A stretch of 64,000 nt of DNA from Trametes villosa (taxonomy: Eukaryota > Basidiomycota > Agaricomycetes > Polyporales > Polyporaceae): the NCBI GenBank assembly GCA_002964805.2, contig PUDQ02000110.1, positions 1-64,000 of the forward strand, read 5' to 3'. Under the pieces are notes generated by a model. The model did not search any database. It worked only from the letters and a program-made list of their open reading frames with translations, and was not told the origin of the DNA. Shown one piece after another: positions 32,394-43,264 of this stretch (the first letter of the stretch is position 1; every line of letters starts with the position of its first letter). The position numbers were made by a program, and so were the translations under genes.

Positions 32394-33136
32394 CGCGCGT
32401 GCCCAGGTCGATGGGGGGATCGTTGCAGAGTTAGACGGGCTGCCGGACGGAGGGCTGGAGGGGAGGGGGAGGCCGACGTCGGCGGGACGACGAAGCCCGA
32501 TATAAGGCCCATTGCCGCTGGGGAGGCTGCCTCATGGTGGTCGTTCATGTAAAAAGAGATGCGCGGTCAAGCGGGTGAGAGTTAGAATCACATCAACGGC
32601 GAGCGTCGTACAGCCACCCCCGCTCCCTCACGCTCATATCGTACCGGCCTCGCGCACCACCTCTTCACCAGTACTTACTCTCCGGAGCGTCATGATATTA
32701 AACATGGAAGGCGCGAGCCTCCTGCATGTCTATCCGCGATGCTGATTGGAATCCCTTGCACACCGGGAGCGGTTCCCGTCTAGACTGACGCTGGGCATAT
32801 CCCACGGGTGCCATTCCAGAAGCAAATGACAATTTTGAAGACATCGATCCGTGCCTGACGGTACGATGCTTATGCTTGGCAGTACGGCGAGACGCCATCC
32901 CGCGACTGCGGTCGCCGTTGTTTGGCCGTGGATTCGGAAAGGCGGCTGAGTTACTCACACCGAAGGACTTCGTGAGGAAGTAGCGAATACATATCGAAAG
33001 GGCAAGCATGAGGGCTAGGTGCGGTGACTGGTACGATGGTAATCTTCAGAACAACGAGTGTCCAAGAGCGAGAGTGTCCAAGCCGATGCGCCTGCTTTCG
33101 TTCAGCAGAACGCTTGAGCGACAGCGTCCGTGTCGC
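32394..33136. other. Spacer between family members 2 and 3
   Basis: 743 bp with no gene recognised. The part at 33030-33080 resembles 36135-36185 and so belongs to the duplicated block downstream of the paralogues. Confidence 0.4.
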
Positions 33137-34637
33137 CTAGTTGTAGGGGAGCGTGTCTGTGGAATCCGCGACGTCGACCATTGCATAGGCTCCGCCAGAG
33201 CCCTTTCGACTATAGACCGAGCCTGTGGACCGCCGGGTCATGGTACTATACCGGCTGCTGGGAGGGCTCTGAACCATGGGGCCTCTAGAGTGAGTTTGGG
33301 ACAAGCGCGTCCGGTCAGCAAGACGTTACCATGGTGGTAGGTAGTTCCAAAACTCACCTTCGGTACAGCATATACATATCAGCAGCCGCCACCGCGTCCT
33401 CGTAGAGCGTCTCCAGGAGCGGGTCGACCTGACCTGCGGTGGGGCGTTTGAAGTCGAATTTGAAGTCCATCCCTTCTCGGAAGTCCCGCTCGATGCAGTC
33501 CAGTACTTCGCTCTTCCACGACAACCACAGCTCCGTGTCGTTAGGGAGCAAGTCATTGAGCACTCGCTCGAGAGCTTGCTTCTTCGCGGGCGCGAGGAGG
33601 AGCAACGCAAAGGTGACCATCGCCGTCCTGGTCCCCAGTTCGTACTTCTCGAGTTCTCCCGGCTTGAACCGCAGAACCTGGTCGCGGAGGATCGCACGTT
33701 GTATGTTCTCTCGATCCAGGGAAGAGAGGTAGGAGTTGTAGGCCCAGGAGCAAAAAAGGGTGGCGAGGAAGAGGAGTTGTCCGTGCAGCGAGCTCTGCGG
33801 GATGAGCAGCAGCTGGGAGATGAACTGGAGGGTAAGGAGCAACGAGCAGATGCCGATGTTGTGGTACTCGGGTGCGCTGTCGTAGTCGAGGGAGAACTGG
33901 CCCCGGGTGATCGCGTTGACTGCGCCCTCCGCTCCCTTCAGTATCACCAGCTCGGTCCTTCCGCCCTCCAGAACGCCGTCGCCGGGAGGAGCGCCCTGCG
34001 CAGGCTCGGGGTGCTTGTATTTGAGGGTTCCCGTCGCGATGACGAAACACGAGAGACCGTTGCTGATGATGCCGAGGAGGATGATTGCGAAGCAGAACCA
34101 GTCGCGGATGAGAGCGCATCCAGCGCACGCGCCGAGCGACGTGAAGATAGGGATGCTAGCGAAGATGCTGGTCACATCGCGGCCCTGCCGCGGAATCTCC
34201 TCAGGATGCGGCGTGTGCGTGAGGTTCGCGATGGTCACGAAACCGGGGGTCGTCCGGCGCGTGCTCTGCGGGGGCGTCTGAGTGACCGGAAGGTCTTTGC
34301 ACTCCTCGACGAAAAGACGCGCGACGTGCGTGGTCTTGGGCAGGATCGTTCCGGACTGGGAGGCGGTGAACTTGGGACCTTCCGTCCCATCGAACTCGAA
34401 AAGGACCGCCGGCTCGACGTTGACTCCGGGGTAGAGCGCGTCCCAAAAGCGCGAGCGGCTGAGCTGGCCGTATCTCTTGGCGATTTCGTAACTCCCGGGC
34501 TGGTTGTACCACCCCAGCCATTTGCGGCCCTCGTAGACGTGGACAGTGGCCATCGCGGAAACGGATACGTCTCCGCCGAAAAAGCCGGCTACGCCGGAGA
34601 TATCGAGGTCGAAGCCGTTCTTTGATGAGTCGGACAT
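33137..34637 (-). CDS. Multi-pass membrane protein, family member 3
   Basis: The start at 34637 (MSDSSKNGFDLDISGV) is shared with member 4 and aligns with the others; the frame is open further upstream but homology there is weaker. Exon 1 is 34637-33358 and ends AG|GTGAGT. The 73 nt intron has a GCTGACC branch point and CTCTAG acceptor. Exon 2 is 33284-33137, giving 475 residues. If unspliced, translation stops at 33354. The N-terminal module (residues 1-130), two hydrophobic hairpins (about 180-230 and 275-325) and C-terminal soluble part match member 1 closely. The tail is Ser/Thr/Arg-rich and begins RGPMVQS, like the tail of member 5. Function unknown. Confidence 0.85.
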
Positions 34638-36310
34638 CGCGTAGACGGGGAACGCGGGAGAGTAGAGGATGCGGGAGGGCAGAGCGTGAAGACGAAGGAG
34701 GGCTGATGGGTATGTTATGTGCACGGCGATGATAGTAATACAAAACCGGCGAGGATAGCGCGCGGTACGTCCACCTGCCAGCCATTTACCTGCAGTGTTG
34801 TGCATGTCGACATATCTCCGTGCTGCGTTGTGATAGAGCGCAGGCTGTGCCAAGCCGCGGGTGGACGAAGACTGTCGGTGCGAGTGTGGCTCGAACGTAG
34901 TGCGCTGGGTTCCCTTGCGGAGTGGGACATGCCAGTCCAGAAGCAGGCCGCATTGTTCAGCGCGGTAGTCGTGAGGTGGTTGATAAGGTGTTACACTGCA
35001 GTAGGATGCCAACGGTCGTATTCTGCGCATAGAAAACAGCGTCACTAAGCAGGTAAATCAATTGAACTCTCCCACTCGATGCGACTGTACCTCTCTTCCC
35101 GTCCACCACGCCCTTTCCAGGGTTTGCGGCGCAGTTGCGCGTGGGGCGAGCTGGACGCGCGGACATTCGAGCATCAAGCTTCACCATCAAAGCTTCCAGT
35201 TTCACACTACCTCTCATACGAACGTTTGACATTGGATGTCGGCTCAACTAGATGCGCGGGCAGTCAAATTTGCGCGGTATTTTCAATGGCCGCAAAGCGT
35301 GCGCAACGAGTATGAAAGCCACTCGCCTTAGACTGCAAGTGAGTGAGGTGAGCCCGAGGAACAAGCACGGACCTGCATGGCATTATACCAGACCGTGTTG
35401 CTGAACAACTCGAGCTGAGGGCCTCAACGACGGCGAGGAGCGGCCGGGGTACGGCCAGTTGGTCGCGGAATTGGGCGCTCGGTTCAACTTCGCGGGATGC
35501 AGGCGCACCGCGCACGGGCAGAATTCCCTGGAGCCAGTTCCATGCACTGCGCCACACATTTGCTTTCTGCGCGAGAGGGATGCACCCGTAGAAGACTAGA
35601 ATGAGGGAGACGATCGCAGAGTGAGAAGGCAACACGGGAGTACCGACGCGCGACGAGGCCCTTCTCCGGCGCTTGACGTCTTCAAATCGGCGCTCAATAT
35701 TTGCGAACACCTCGAGTGGCACGGTCGTTATCACTTTCCTCTTCAACGCTAACATTCCCTAAGCCTCGGCATGCGGAGGCCAGCATCGGTCCTTCGAAGG
35801 CGGTAGGCACGCGCGACTTACCGGTCCATTTTGCGCTGAGGAAAAGCCGAGATGACTCTCTGAGGATATCGGACACGCCGTCCCGGACGTCTGAGGATCG
35901 GAGGCGCTCGGAGTGCAGCAGATTTACCATGCATCGTCCGCATCGTATGCGGCTCGAGGCTCGAGGCTCAGGGCGCAACGTTTACACAACTCAATCAAAC
36001 TACAGTGGGTGTGGAATGTGGTAGTAATGCTCTCCGAGATTTTCCCTGCACTGCGCTGGAGGCGCTCGAACCGACAGTCCTCGAGAGGTGGAAGATAAAT
36101 AAATGTCGAGACGAGTGAACGCGGGGCTTAGCTGTAGTGTCTAGTATGATGGCAATCTCCAAAACAATGAGCGACCGAGAGCGACGAGCGTTTAAAGCAA
36201 TGCGTCCGTCTTCGTACAGCAGTTGCGGTGTCCGTGCTGCCCACGTAGTCGTAGGGAAGTGTCTCGGTGGGGCCCGCGACGTCGCGCGTTCCGTGAGTTC
36301 CGCCGCTGGC
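34638..36310. other. Spacer between family members 3 and 4
   Basis: 1.67 kb. The stretch 34755-34985, upstream of member 3, resembles 37870-38015 upstream of member 4 (shared GTTGTGCATGTCG, TCTCCGTGCTG and GTAGTCGTGAGG), so the 5' flank was duplicated with the gene. A minus-strand reading frame at 35264-35755 (163 codons, one hydrophobic stretch) and another at 35694-35978 could be a decayed gene, but no family is recognisable. Confidence 0.4.
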
Positions 36311-37764
36311 CTAGGCATCCTTCGGACGAGTGGCAGATTCTGCGGATTGCCCGGTGATGGTGCTGGCTCGGCCAGTCGCAGGGCGCCGAGAGAGATGAGC
36401 TCTTGATTCGTTTAGGATAAGGGTCTCCGGTCAGTACGACGTTACATAGCGGGAAGTGGTTCGAGAGCTTACCTCTGATACACATAATAAGTCTCGGCAG
36501 CTGCCACCGCGTCCTCGTACAGCGCTTCCAGGAGCAGATCGCGCTGGCCTTCTTCGGGGCGTTTGAAGCGGAACTGAAAATCTACCCCTTCTTGAAGATC
36601 CTCGTCGATGCAGCGCAGTACGTCGGCCTTCCAGAAGGACCACGTCTCGGTGTCGTTCGGGAGTAGGTCGTTGATTACTCGATCGAGAGCTTGCTTCTTT
36701 GCGGGAGCAAGGACGAGCAGCGCGAAAACGACCGTAGCCGGTCTAGTCCCCAGCTCGAATTTCTCGAACTGGCTAGGTTGAACCTTCAGCACCTGGTCGC
36801 AGAGGATTTTACGTTGTGTCGTCTCTCGGCACTGGGAGGCTAGGTAGAGATTGTACAGCCAAGAGCAAAGGAGAGTGGCGAGGAAGAGGAGTTGCCCGTG
36901 GAGTGTGCTTTGCGACATGAGGAGGAGCTGGGCAAGGAACTGGAGCGTCAGGAGTATGGAGCAGAACCCGATGTCGTGGTAGTGGGGTGCGCTGTCGTAG
37001 TCGATGGTGAACTGGCCTCTCGTGACCGCGTTGACGGCGCCCTCATGTCCCTTCAATATTACCAGGCCGGTCGATCCGCTCTCGAGCACACCATCTCCAG
37101 GAGGGGCGCCTGCCGCAGGCTCGGGATGTTTGTATTTGAGGGTGCCCGTCGCGATCACGAGGCAAGAGAGACCGTTGCTGACCATGCCGAGCAGGATGAT
37201 TATGAAGCAGTACTGGTCGCCAATGAGAGCGCATCCAACGCATGCGCCGAGAGATACGAGGATAGCGACACTGGCGAAGACGCTGGATGACATGCCGCGT
37301 TCCAACCACAGGGTCTCTACGAGGCGCGGCGTATGGGTGAGGTGGGCGATGGTCACGAAACCGGGGATTGATGGGCTCAGCGTATTCGGGTGGGGATGTT
37401 TCCAGCGGGCGACAACAGCATCCTTGCACACCTCCGCGAAAAGATGTGCGACGTGCGTGGTCTTGGGTAGGACCGTTCCGGATTGGGTGCCAGTAAACTT
37501 GGGGCCCTCCGTCCCGTCGAACCCGAAAAGGGCTGCTGGCTCGACATTGGCCCCAGGGTAGAGCGTGTCCCAGAAGCGTGAACGACTGAGCTGGCCGTAC
37601 CTCTTCGCGATCTCATAACTCCCAGGCTGGTTGTACCACCCCAACCATCGGCGCCATTGGTAAACGTGGATGGTGGACATCGCGGAGACGGAGACATCTC
37701 CTCCGAAGAAGCCGACCACACCAGAGACATCGAGATTAAAGGCGCTGCTCGATGGATCTGACAT
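36311..37764 (-). CDS. Multi-pass membrane protein, family member 4
   Basis: The start at 37764 is MSDPSSSAFNLDVSGV. Exon 1 (37764-36473) ends AG|GTAAGC over an in-frame TAA; exon 2 is 36401-36311 (91 nt, 30 codons plus stop), giving 460 residues. The 71 nt intron has TACTGACC and a weaker AATCAAG acceptor. The tail ends GQSAESATRPKDA, which aligns with GQSTEPVTHPKDS of member 5; conservation of these residues supports a real coding exon. Core motifs: WLGWYNQPGSY, FWDTLYPG, EGPKF, PPGDG, AVNAVTRGQF and two hydrophobic hairpins. Function unknown. Confidence 0.85.
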
Positions 37765-38560
37765 TGCGCGGAGGAGGCGCGAGAAATAGTGGGAGAGACG
37801 AGTGGTTAGAGCGTGAAGGCCGAGGAGCTCTGGTAGGGCGAATATGCACCCGAATACGAGAGAGCGCAGATGATGAGGGTCGGGCGGGACACGTCCAGTC
37901 GCCTACCTGCCGATACCTGTACCGTTGTGCATGTCGGCTCGACCGCGTCTCCGTGCTGTGACAGCGCGTACCTTGGCAAGCCTTCCGCGTGGTAGTCGTG
38001 AGGCTGACCCATGACCCATGATGGCGGGGAAAGATGGCGGCAGAATCCTGCGGGGAGCAGTGTGGTGGTCAGATAATCAATCGAAGCCTCAGCTGCGACA
38101 GTACTTCCAATCCACCGCTCTTCACGACCACCATGCAGTGTGCACGAGATGAGCATGTATTTACGGCATGACATATCATTCATACCGTATTGCCGCTCGA
38201 GGGCGCTAGGAGGGGTGTTGAAGCAAGCTAGAGATACAGTTGTCGAGCATGAATGCGAGGTGTGTTCGTTGTCCTATACAGGTTGGCGTCGTGGTGCGGA
38301 GGCAAACAGATGGGGTACCACAGAAGTACGGACGCTCTACTGAACGCTTCGGCAAGCGCCGGCAAGCAGGCACTCGCCCACCCCAAAACTAACCAGATTC
38401 ACGAGGAAGTAGCGTATAGATATTGGGAAGGGCGCACAAATGGCGTAGTTGCGGTGATTAGTATAGAATGGGCAGCGTCAACGCCAGAGAACCTGCGTTC
38501 GTGCACCAGATCGCCTGCGCGACGTCGCGAATTGTATGGATTCCGCCGCTCGCCAGCCGC
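37765..38560. other. Spacer between family members 4 and 5
   Basis: 796 bp. It contains the 5' flank of member 4 (37870-38015, duplicated upstream of member 3) and 3' flanking sequence of member 5. No additional gene recognised. Confidence 0.4.
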
Positions 38561-39997
38561 CTAGGAGTCCTTGGGATGGGTAACAGGCTCTGTTGATTGC
38601 CCGGCCATGGTGCCGTCCCAGCTACTGGAATAGCTCTGAACCATAGTGCCTCTGGGGTAGTTGAAGTCAAGCGTGTCCGGTCAGCAGGACATCACGCTGG
38701 CGGTGAGTAGCGTGTAAGCTCACCTTCGGTACATCCCGTACATATCAGCAGCCGCTACCGCGTCCTCGTAAAGCGTTTCCAGGAGCGGGTTGACATGGCC
38801 TGTGGTGGGGCGATTGAAGCGGAATTGGAAGTCCATCCCTTCTCGGAAGTCCTCCTCGATGCAGTCCAGTACCTCTCTCTTCCACGACAACCACACATCA
38901 GTGTCGTTCGGGAGTAAGCCATTGAGCACTCGCTCCAGGGCATGCTTCTTCGCGGGGGCGAGGAGGAGCAACGCGAAGGTGACCATCGCCGTCCTGGTCC
39001 CCAGTTCGTACTTCTCAAGCCTGAGTCCTCCCGGCTTGGACTGCAGAATCTGGTCGCGGAGGATGGCCCGCTGTATGTTCTCTCGATCCACAGAAGCGTC
39101 CAGGTAGAAGTTGTACACCCAAGAGCAGCAGAGAGTGGCGAGGAATAAGAGCTGTCCGCGAAGCGAGCTCTGTGGAATGAGGAGGAGTTGGACAAGGAAT
39201 TGGAGGGTGAGGAGCAACGAGCAAATGCCGATGTTGTGGTAATGGGGTGCGCTGTCGTAGTCGAGGGTGAACTGGCCGCTCGTGATCGCGTTGACTGCGC
39301 CCTCCGATCCCTTCAATACCACCACCTCGTTCCCCCCGCCGCCCAGCACACCATCGCCGGGAAGGACGTCCTGTGCAGTGTCGGGGTGCTTGAATTTGAG
39401 GGTCCCCGTCGCGATCACGAGGCAGGAGAGGCCGTTGCTGACCATGCCGAGCAGAATGATCGCAAAGGAGAACCAATCGCGCATGAGAGCGCATTCAACG
39501 CACGCGCCGAGCGACGCGAGGATGGGAATGGTGGCAAATATACGAGTCGCATCACGTCCTCGCCGTAGGACCTCGACGGGGAGCGGCGTATGAGTGAGGT
39601 AGGCGATGGTCACGTAACCGGGGGTGGTCCTACGCGTGCCCGGGCGAGGAAGCTGAGTGACTGGGAGGTCCTTACACTCCTCCACGAAGAGGCGTGCGAC
39701 GTGCGCGGTCTTGGCTCGAAACGTCCCGGATTGGGAGGACATGAACTTGGGCCCCTCCGTCCCATCGAACCCGAATAGAACTGCCGGCTCGATATTGGCT
39801 CCAGGGTAGAGCGCATCCCAGAAGCCCGAGCGGCTGAGCTGACCGTACCTCTTCGCGATCTCGTAGCTCCCGGGCTGGTTGTACCAACCCAGCCATTTGC
39901 GCCCCTTGTATACGTGCACGGTGGCCATCGCGGAGACGGCCATTTCTTCACTCAGTAGGCCGACCACGCCAGACATGTCGAGGTTGAAGCCGGCCAT
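38561..39997 (-). CDS. Multi-pass membrane protein, family member 5 (start codon shifted)
   Basis: At the position where members 3 and 4 start (MSDS/MSDP) this copy has CTG (LSDSSMAGFNLDMSGV), so the start is placed at the next Met, 39997. The frame is also open upstream to 40237. Exon 1 (39997-38724) ends AG|GTGAGC over an in-frame TGA; intron 72 nt (GCTGACC branch, CCCCAG acceptor); exon 2 is 38651-38561 (91 nt), total 454 residues. The N-terminal module departs from the others at GLLSEEMAVSA where they have GFFGGDVSVSA. Hairpins and the PGDG / AVNAITSGQF region are kept, with Ser for Arg in the TRGQF motif. The tail ends GQSTEPVTHPKDS. It may be functional or in early decay. Confidence 0.8.
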
Positions 39998-41504
39998 TGA
40001 TGAGTCTGACAGGGCGTAGAAGAGGTGCGAGGTAGATTGGACGATGCGAGGGGGTAAAGCATGGACGCGAAGGAGTTCAGGCCAGGTGAGATTCAAAAAG
40101 CATGCAGACCACGCCGATGTGCGAGCGTGCGCGAGGATTGCACGAGTCCTAGGAAGGCGGCAACTGTGAGCGTAGGTGTGAGGCAACGTCCTGGGCCCCT
40201 GCCAAAGAGGCGCGCTTGCCCCCCTCGAGGCACCCACGATGTGGTCTGATCATTTGATACGTCGTAGGCGGATGAGGATTCTGTTCTGCGGAGAGTGCGG
40301 CGATTAGGTCAGTCATTGGAACCGCCCACTTACGAGAGTACCTCTTCCCAGCCCCTACTACGCAAGAAAAACGCGTGTACGACATACTGCACATCATTCA
40401 CATCTGGCTATATGCCTAGCGAAAGATGAGATCTTGAGAGGCAGCTTGCGGTTGCTCGTCATCAGCATCCGCGTGCTTCGGCATCGATACTGACTGAACC
40501 ATCATGGAAATAGCTCACCAGGGAGAGGTGCGCCAGTTTCTCCAGCAGCGTTCCCCGAGAATTATCGCAGCTTGTGGAACAAAGCCAAGAGTGGATGAAG
40601 GCAAGCGCCTGGTTCGAAGATGCGGCACAGCTTCGACACAACGCCGCACGAAGGCTTTGCGTTCAACGAGCATCAGGGTAAGTATGATATTCTTCATCGT
40701 CGAAATGAATACAGGGGAGATATGGAAGAACATGAATACGGTAGGCGCGAAGGCAGCAGGCCTGGAGACTACGAAGTTGGTGGTATGCGTGATATTAGGG
40801 GTATTAGGGGTATTCAAAGTAGCGATTCGGCGGCGATTCCGCCACCGATTCGAGCTACCGATTCCGCGCTGCACGAAGCGGGAACGCTGGGAGCGTGCAA
40901 GGCTCGGGAACGGTACCCTGTCGGACCTTGAACATGCCACTTGCAGCCACCGTACGGTGGCTGGCTGCCCGAGCCTACCATCCTTACACACCGTCTCGAA
41001 CCTCCATGATTTTTTTGCTTCATGTATCCCTCGAGCCCCTACTGCCGTCCTACGCCACGAATTCAGCGGTAGCACGCCTCGAGTGAGAAGGAGCCTCGCG
41101 TTTGTCGTGCAGCCACCCTGAATCCGAGCTCCGACTGATATTCGAACTCCGGGAGCGCTGTTCGCGCCGTGTATCAAAGTTGAAACGCGCTACTCGGCCA
41201 TCTCGGGGAAGGGGCCCTCGAACGGAATCGTTAGCTCGAATCGGTGGCGGAATCGCCGCCGAATCGCTACTTTGAATACCCCTATTGACACAAGTTCCAA
41301 GAACGATACGCGGTTCAGGAGAGACAGATTACAGCGAGTAAGGAAAGTCTATACCGTGGATCGAGTGGAGGACATATACTAGGTTATCAAAATACACAGC
41401 AGGAGGGGTCGTTAGGCAGGGAGATCAACAAGAAGAAGGTGGGTATCGCGCGATGAGGTTCGGCTGTGGAATGGGATGGCGCCACGCTCAACACTGGCAG
41501 CACT
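39998..41504. other. Spacer between family members 5 and 6, containing a MITE
   Basis: 1.5 kb whose only recognisable content is the 478 bp inverted-repeat element at 40806-41283. Reading frames inside the element (for example 40515-41177 on the minus strand) are not protein-like. Confidence 0.4.
40806..41283. mobile_element. 478 bp MITE with 61 bp terminal inverted repeats
   Basis: The left repeat 40806-40866 (starting AGGGGTATTCAAAGTAGCGA) and the right repeat 41223-41283 are reverse complements with one mismatch over 61 bp. ATT directly flanks both ends and could be a 3 bp target-site duplication, as in PIF/Harbinger-like elements, though short repeats of the same letters on the left (ATTAGGGGT twice) make this uncertain. 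No transposase; the interior is noncoding. Confidence 0.8.
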
Positions 41505-42761
41505 TTAGAAGCGGGCACGGGTGGCGGCGTAGAGGTTGACAGCAGCCTGCGCGTCGCCGAGCAGGGTGCGCATCAAGGTGGTCTCCTGCGCATTGAATCC
41601 AGCGGCCTCCTGAGGCAGCTCGTAGTCGAAGATCGGCTTCTCCTCCTTGAGCCGGCGGGCGACGGTCTGCCTCCAGGTAGTCCAGACGCGCGTGTTGTTT
41701 GGGATGAGGGCGGAGAGCTGCTCCTCGATGTTCTCCACATTCAGGACCTGGATCAAGAAGACCGCCATGGTGGCGCGGGTGCCGAAGCTGTAGCGCTTGG
41801 TCGAGGGGACGTCGAGGAGGTCCTCTAGGATGACCTTCGCCTTCGCCTTCTTCTCGACGGAAGCCATGAGGATGTTGTACAGCCAGGCCACTGCCATAGA
41901 GAGGAGGAAGCACAGCTGCCCGATGACGGTTCCCTGCGGCACGATAACGAGCTGGGCGAGCCACTGGAGGGTGGACAGGGCGGCGGCAGTGCCGAGTCGC
42001 CCAAGGGATTTCTCGTCCCTGAAGCGCAGAGAGAAGCAGCCGCGAGTGACGGTGTTGACCGCGTCCTCAGACCCCTTGAGGACGACGATCTCATTTCCGG
42101 ACTCGAGGAAACCGTCACCAGCGGGCGCGCCCGGGATAGAGGCGGGGCGAGTGAAGGTGAAGTCACCCGAGCGGAGGGCAATCGACGTAGCGGCATTGCA
42201 CACCATGCCGAGCACGATCGCCGAGAAAACATGCCAATCCCCGACGTAAGCACACCCAGCGGAGGCACCAATGCTGGCGAGAATGGGGAGGAACGGTGCA
42301 GCCACCTTGAGCGTGGGGTGAGCCTCGCTCGCGGAGGCATGGTGGATATCGGCAACGGTCACGGCGAACGGGGTGGTAACACGGCCCTCGGCGATGGCGT
42401 CGATGCGCTGCTTCTTGCAGTGCTCGAGGAGAACCTGCGCGACCTCTCCGGTCGTGTCCAGAGTCGTTCCGGAGAACGAGGCCACGAACTTGGGCCCATC
42501 AGGGCTGGCCGTGGTCCGCGACAGAGCGTCCGGGTTGGCACTGACGCCGCCGTGAAGGCCGTCCCAGAAGCAGGATTGGGAGACGGCCGAGAGGCGCTTG
42601 GCGACCTCAAAGGCACCGGGGGAGTTGTAGAGGCTCGGCACATTGCGGCGGCCATAAAGGTAGGAGGCGGTCTGAGCGGAAGCAGCAGCGTCCCCGCCGA
42701 AGAAGCCTGCGAAACCGGTGACGAGGAGAGGGGTGTCGGTGGTCTGGTGTTGGCACGACAT
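41505..42761 (-). CDS. Multi-pass membrane protein, family member 6 (divergent)
   Basis: A single exon of 418 residues starting at 42761 (MSCQHQTTDTPLL) and ending AATRARF. The terminal splice donor of members 1-5 is absent. It keeps GFAGFFGGD, YNSPGAFEVAKR, CFWDGLHGG, GPKF..SGT, ILASIGASAGCAYVGDW, PAGDGFLE, VVLKGSEDAVNTVTRGCFSL, IVPQGTVIGQ and the W-rich motif before the C-terminal helices, but WLGWY is replaced by VPSLY. Two hydrophobic hairpins remain. Its codon use is strongly C/G-ending, which suggests steady expression. Function unknown. Confidence 0.85.
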   Translation of the reverse strand: MSCQHQTTDTPLLVTGFAGFFGGDAAASAQTASYLYGRRNVPSLYNSPGAFEVAKRLSAVSQSCFWDGLHGGVSANPDALSRTTASPDGPKFVASFSGTTLDTTGEVAQVLLEHCKKQRIDAIAEGRVTTPFAVTVADIHHASASEAHPTLKVAAPFLPILASIGASAGCAYVGDWHVFSAIVLGMVCNAATSIALRSGDFTFTRPASIPGAPAGDGFLESGNEIVVLKGSEDAVNTVTRGCFSLRFRDEKSLGRLGTAAALSTLQWLAQLVIVPQGTVIGQLCFLLSMAVAWLYNILMASVEKKAKAKVILEDLLDVPSTKRYSFGTRATMAVFLIQVLNVENIEEQLSALIPNNTRVWTTWRQTVARRLKEEKPIFDYELPQEAAGFNAQETTLMRTLLGDAQAAVNLYAATRARF

Positions 42762-43264
42762 GTTGATAACGCGTGGAAGTGATAGAACTGTATCAGGTTA
42801 GTGTGGCTTCCCGCGTTCATTACAAGGCACGCTGCACTCACGAGCGAGGGAGATGGTGTGAGTAGGCGGGGATCTGGATATGGCGGATGCAGATAGGTAG
42901 CACCCCGAGCCACTTATACGGAGTGCAGCATGGGCGGTGTTGGCGCCTTACAGCAGCTGATCAGTAGGAACCACGACTTCGAAGCGAGGCGGTTCACTTA
43001 GTATGTGGTCTAGCTCTGCTGGAGAACGTATGTGGTTTCCGATTTAACCACGTCGAGGGATATTCCTGTGAACTAGAGAACTTCTTCGACGGACTTTTCC
43101 GAATGCTGTGAATCATATAAGGTGGTCAGCGACACTTCGTGACATAACCCAAGGATAGGACATGAGGTGCACCTGTAGGCTGTGCGCTCCGGTCGCTGTT
43201 TACGGCAGCCGTCTGAGAAGAGACGAACCAGACGCATCTATTTGAAAGTGAGGTACCACGAGTG
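42762..43264. other. Spacer between family members 6 and 7
   Basis: 503 bp, no gene or repeat recognised; it includes the promoter region of member 6. Confidence 0.4.

Noticed and set aside
35264..35978. Two minus-strand frames that could be exons of one gene
   Set aside because: A GTAAGT donor is present at the end of the upstream frame, but the only nearby TTAG acceptor does not keep the longer downstream frame, and no family is recognisable. Mentioned only in the spacer note.
40504..41121. 205-codon frame covering part of the MITE
   Set aside because: It runs through an inverted repeat and noncoding interior; no transposase motif.
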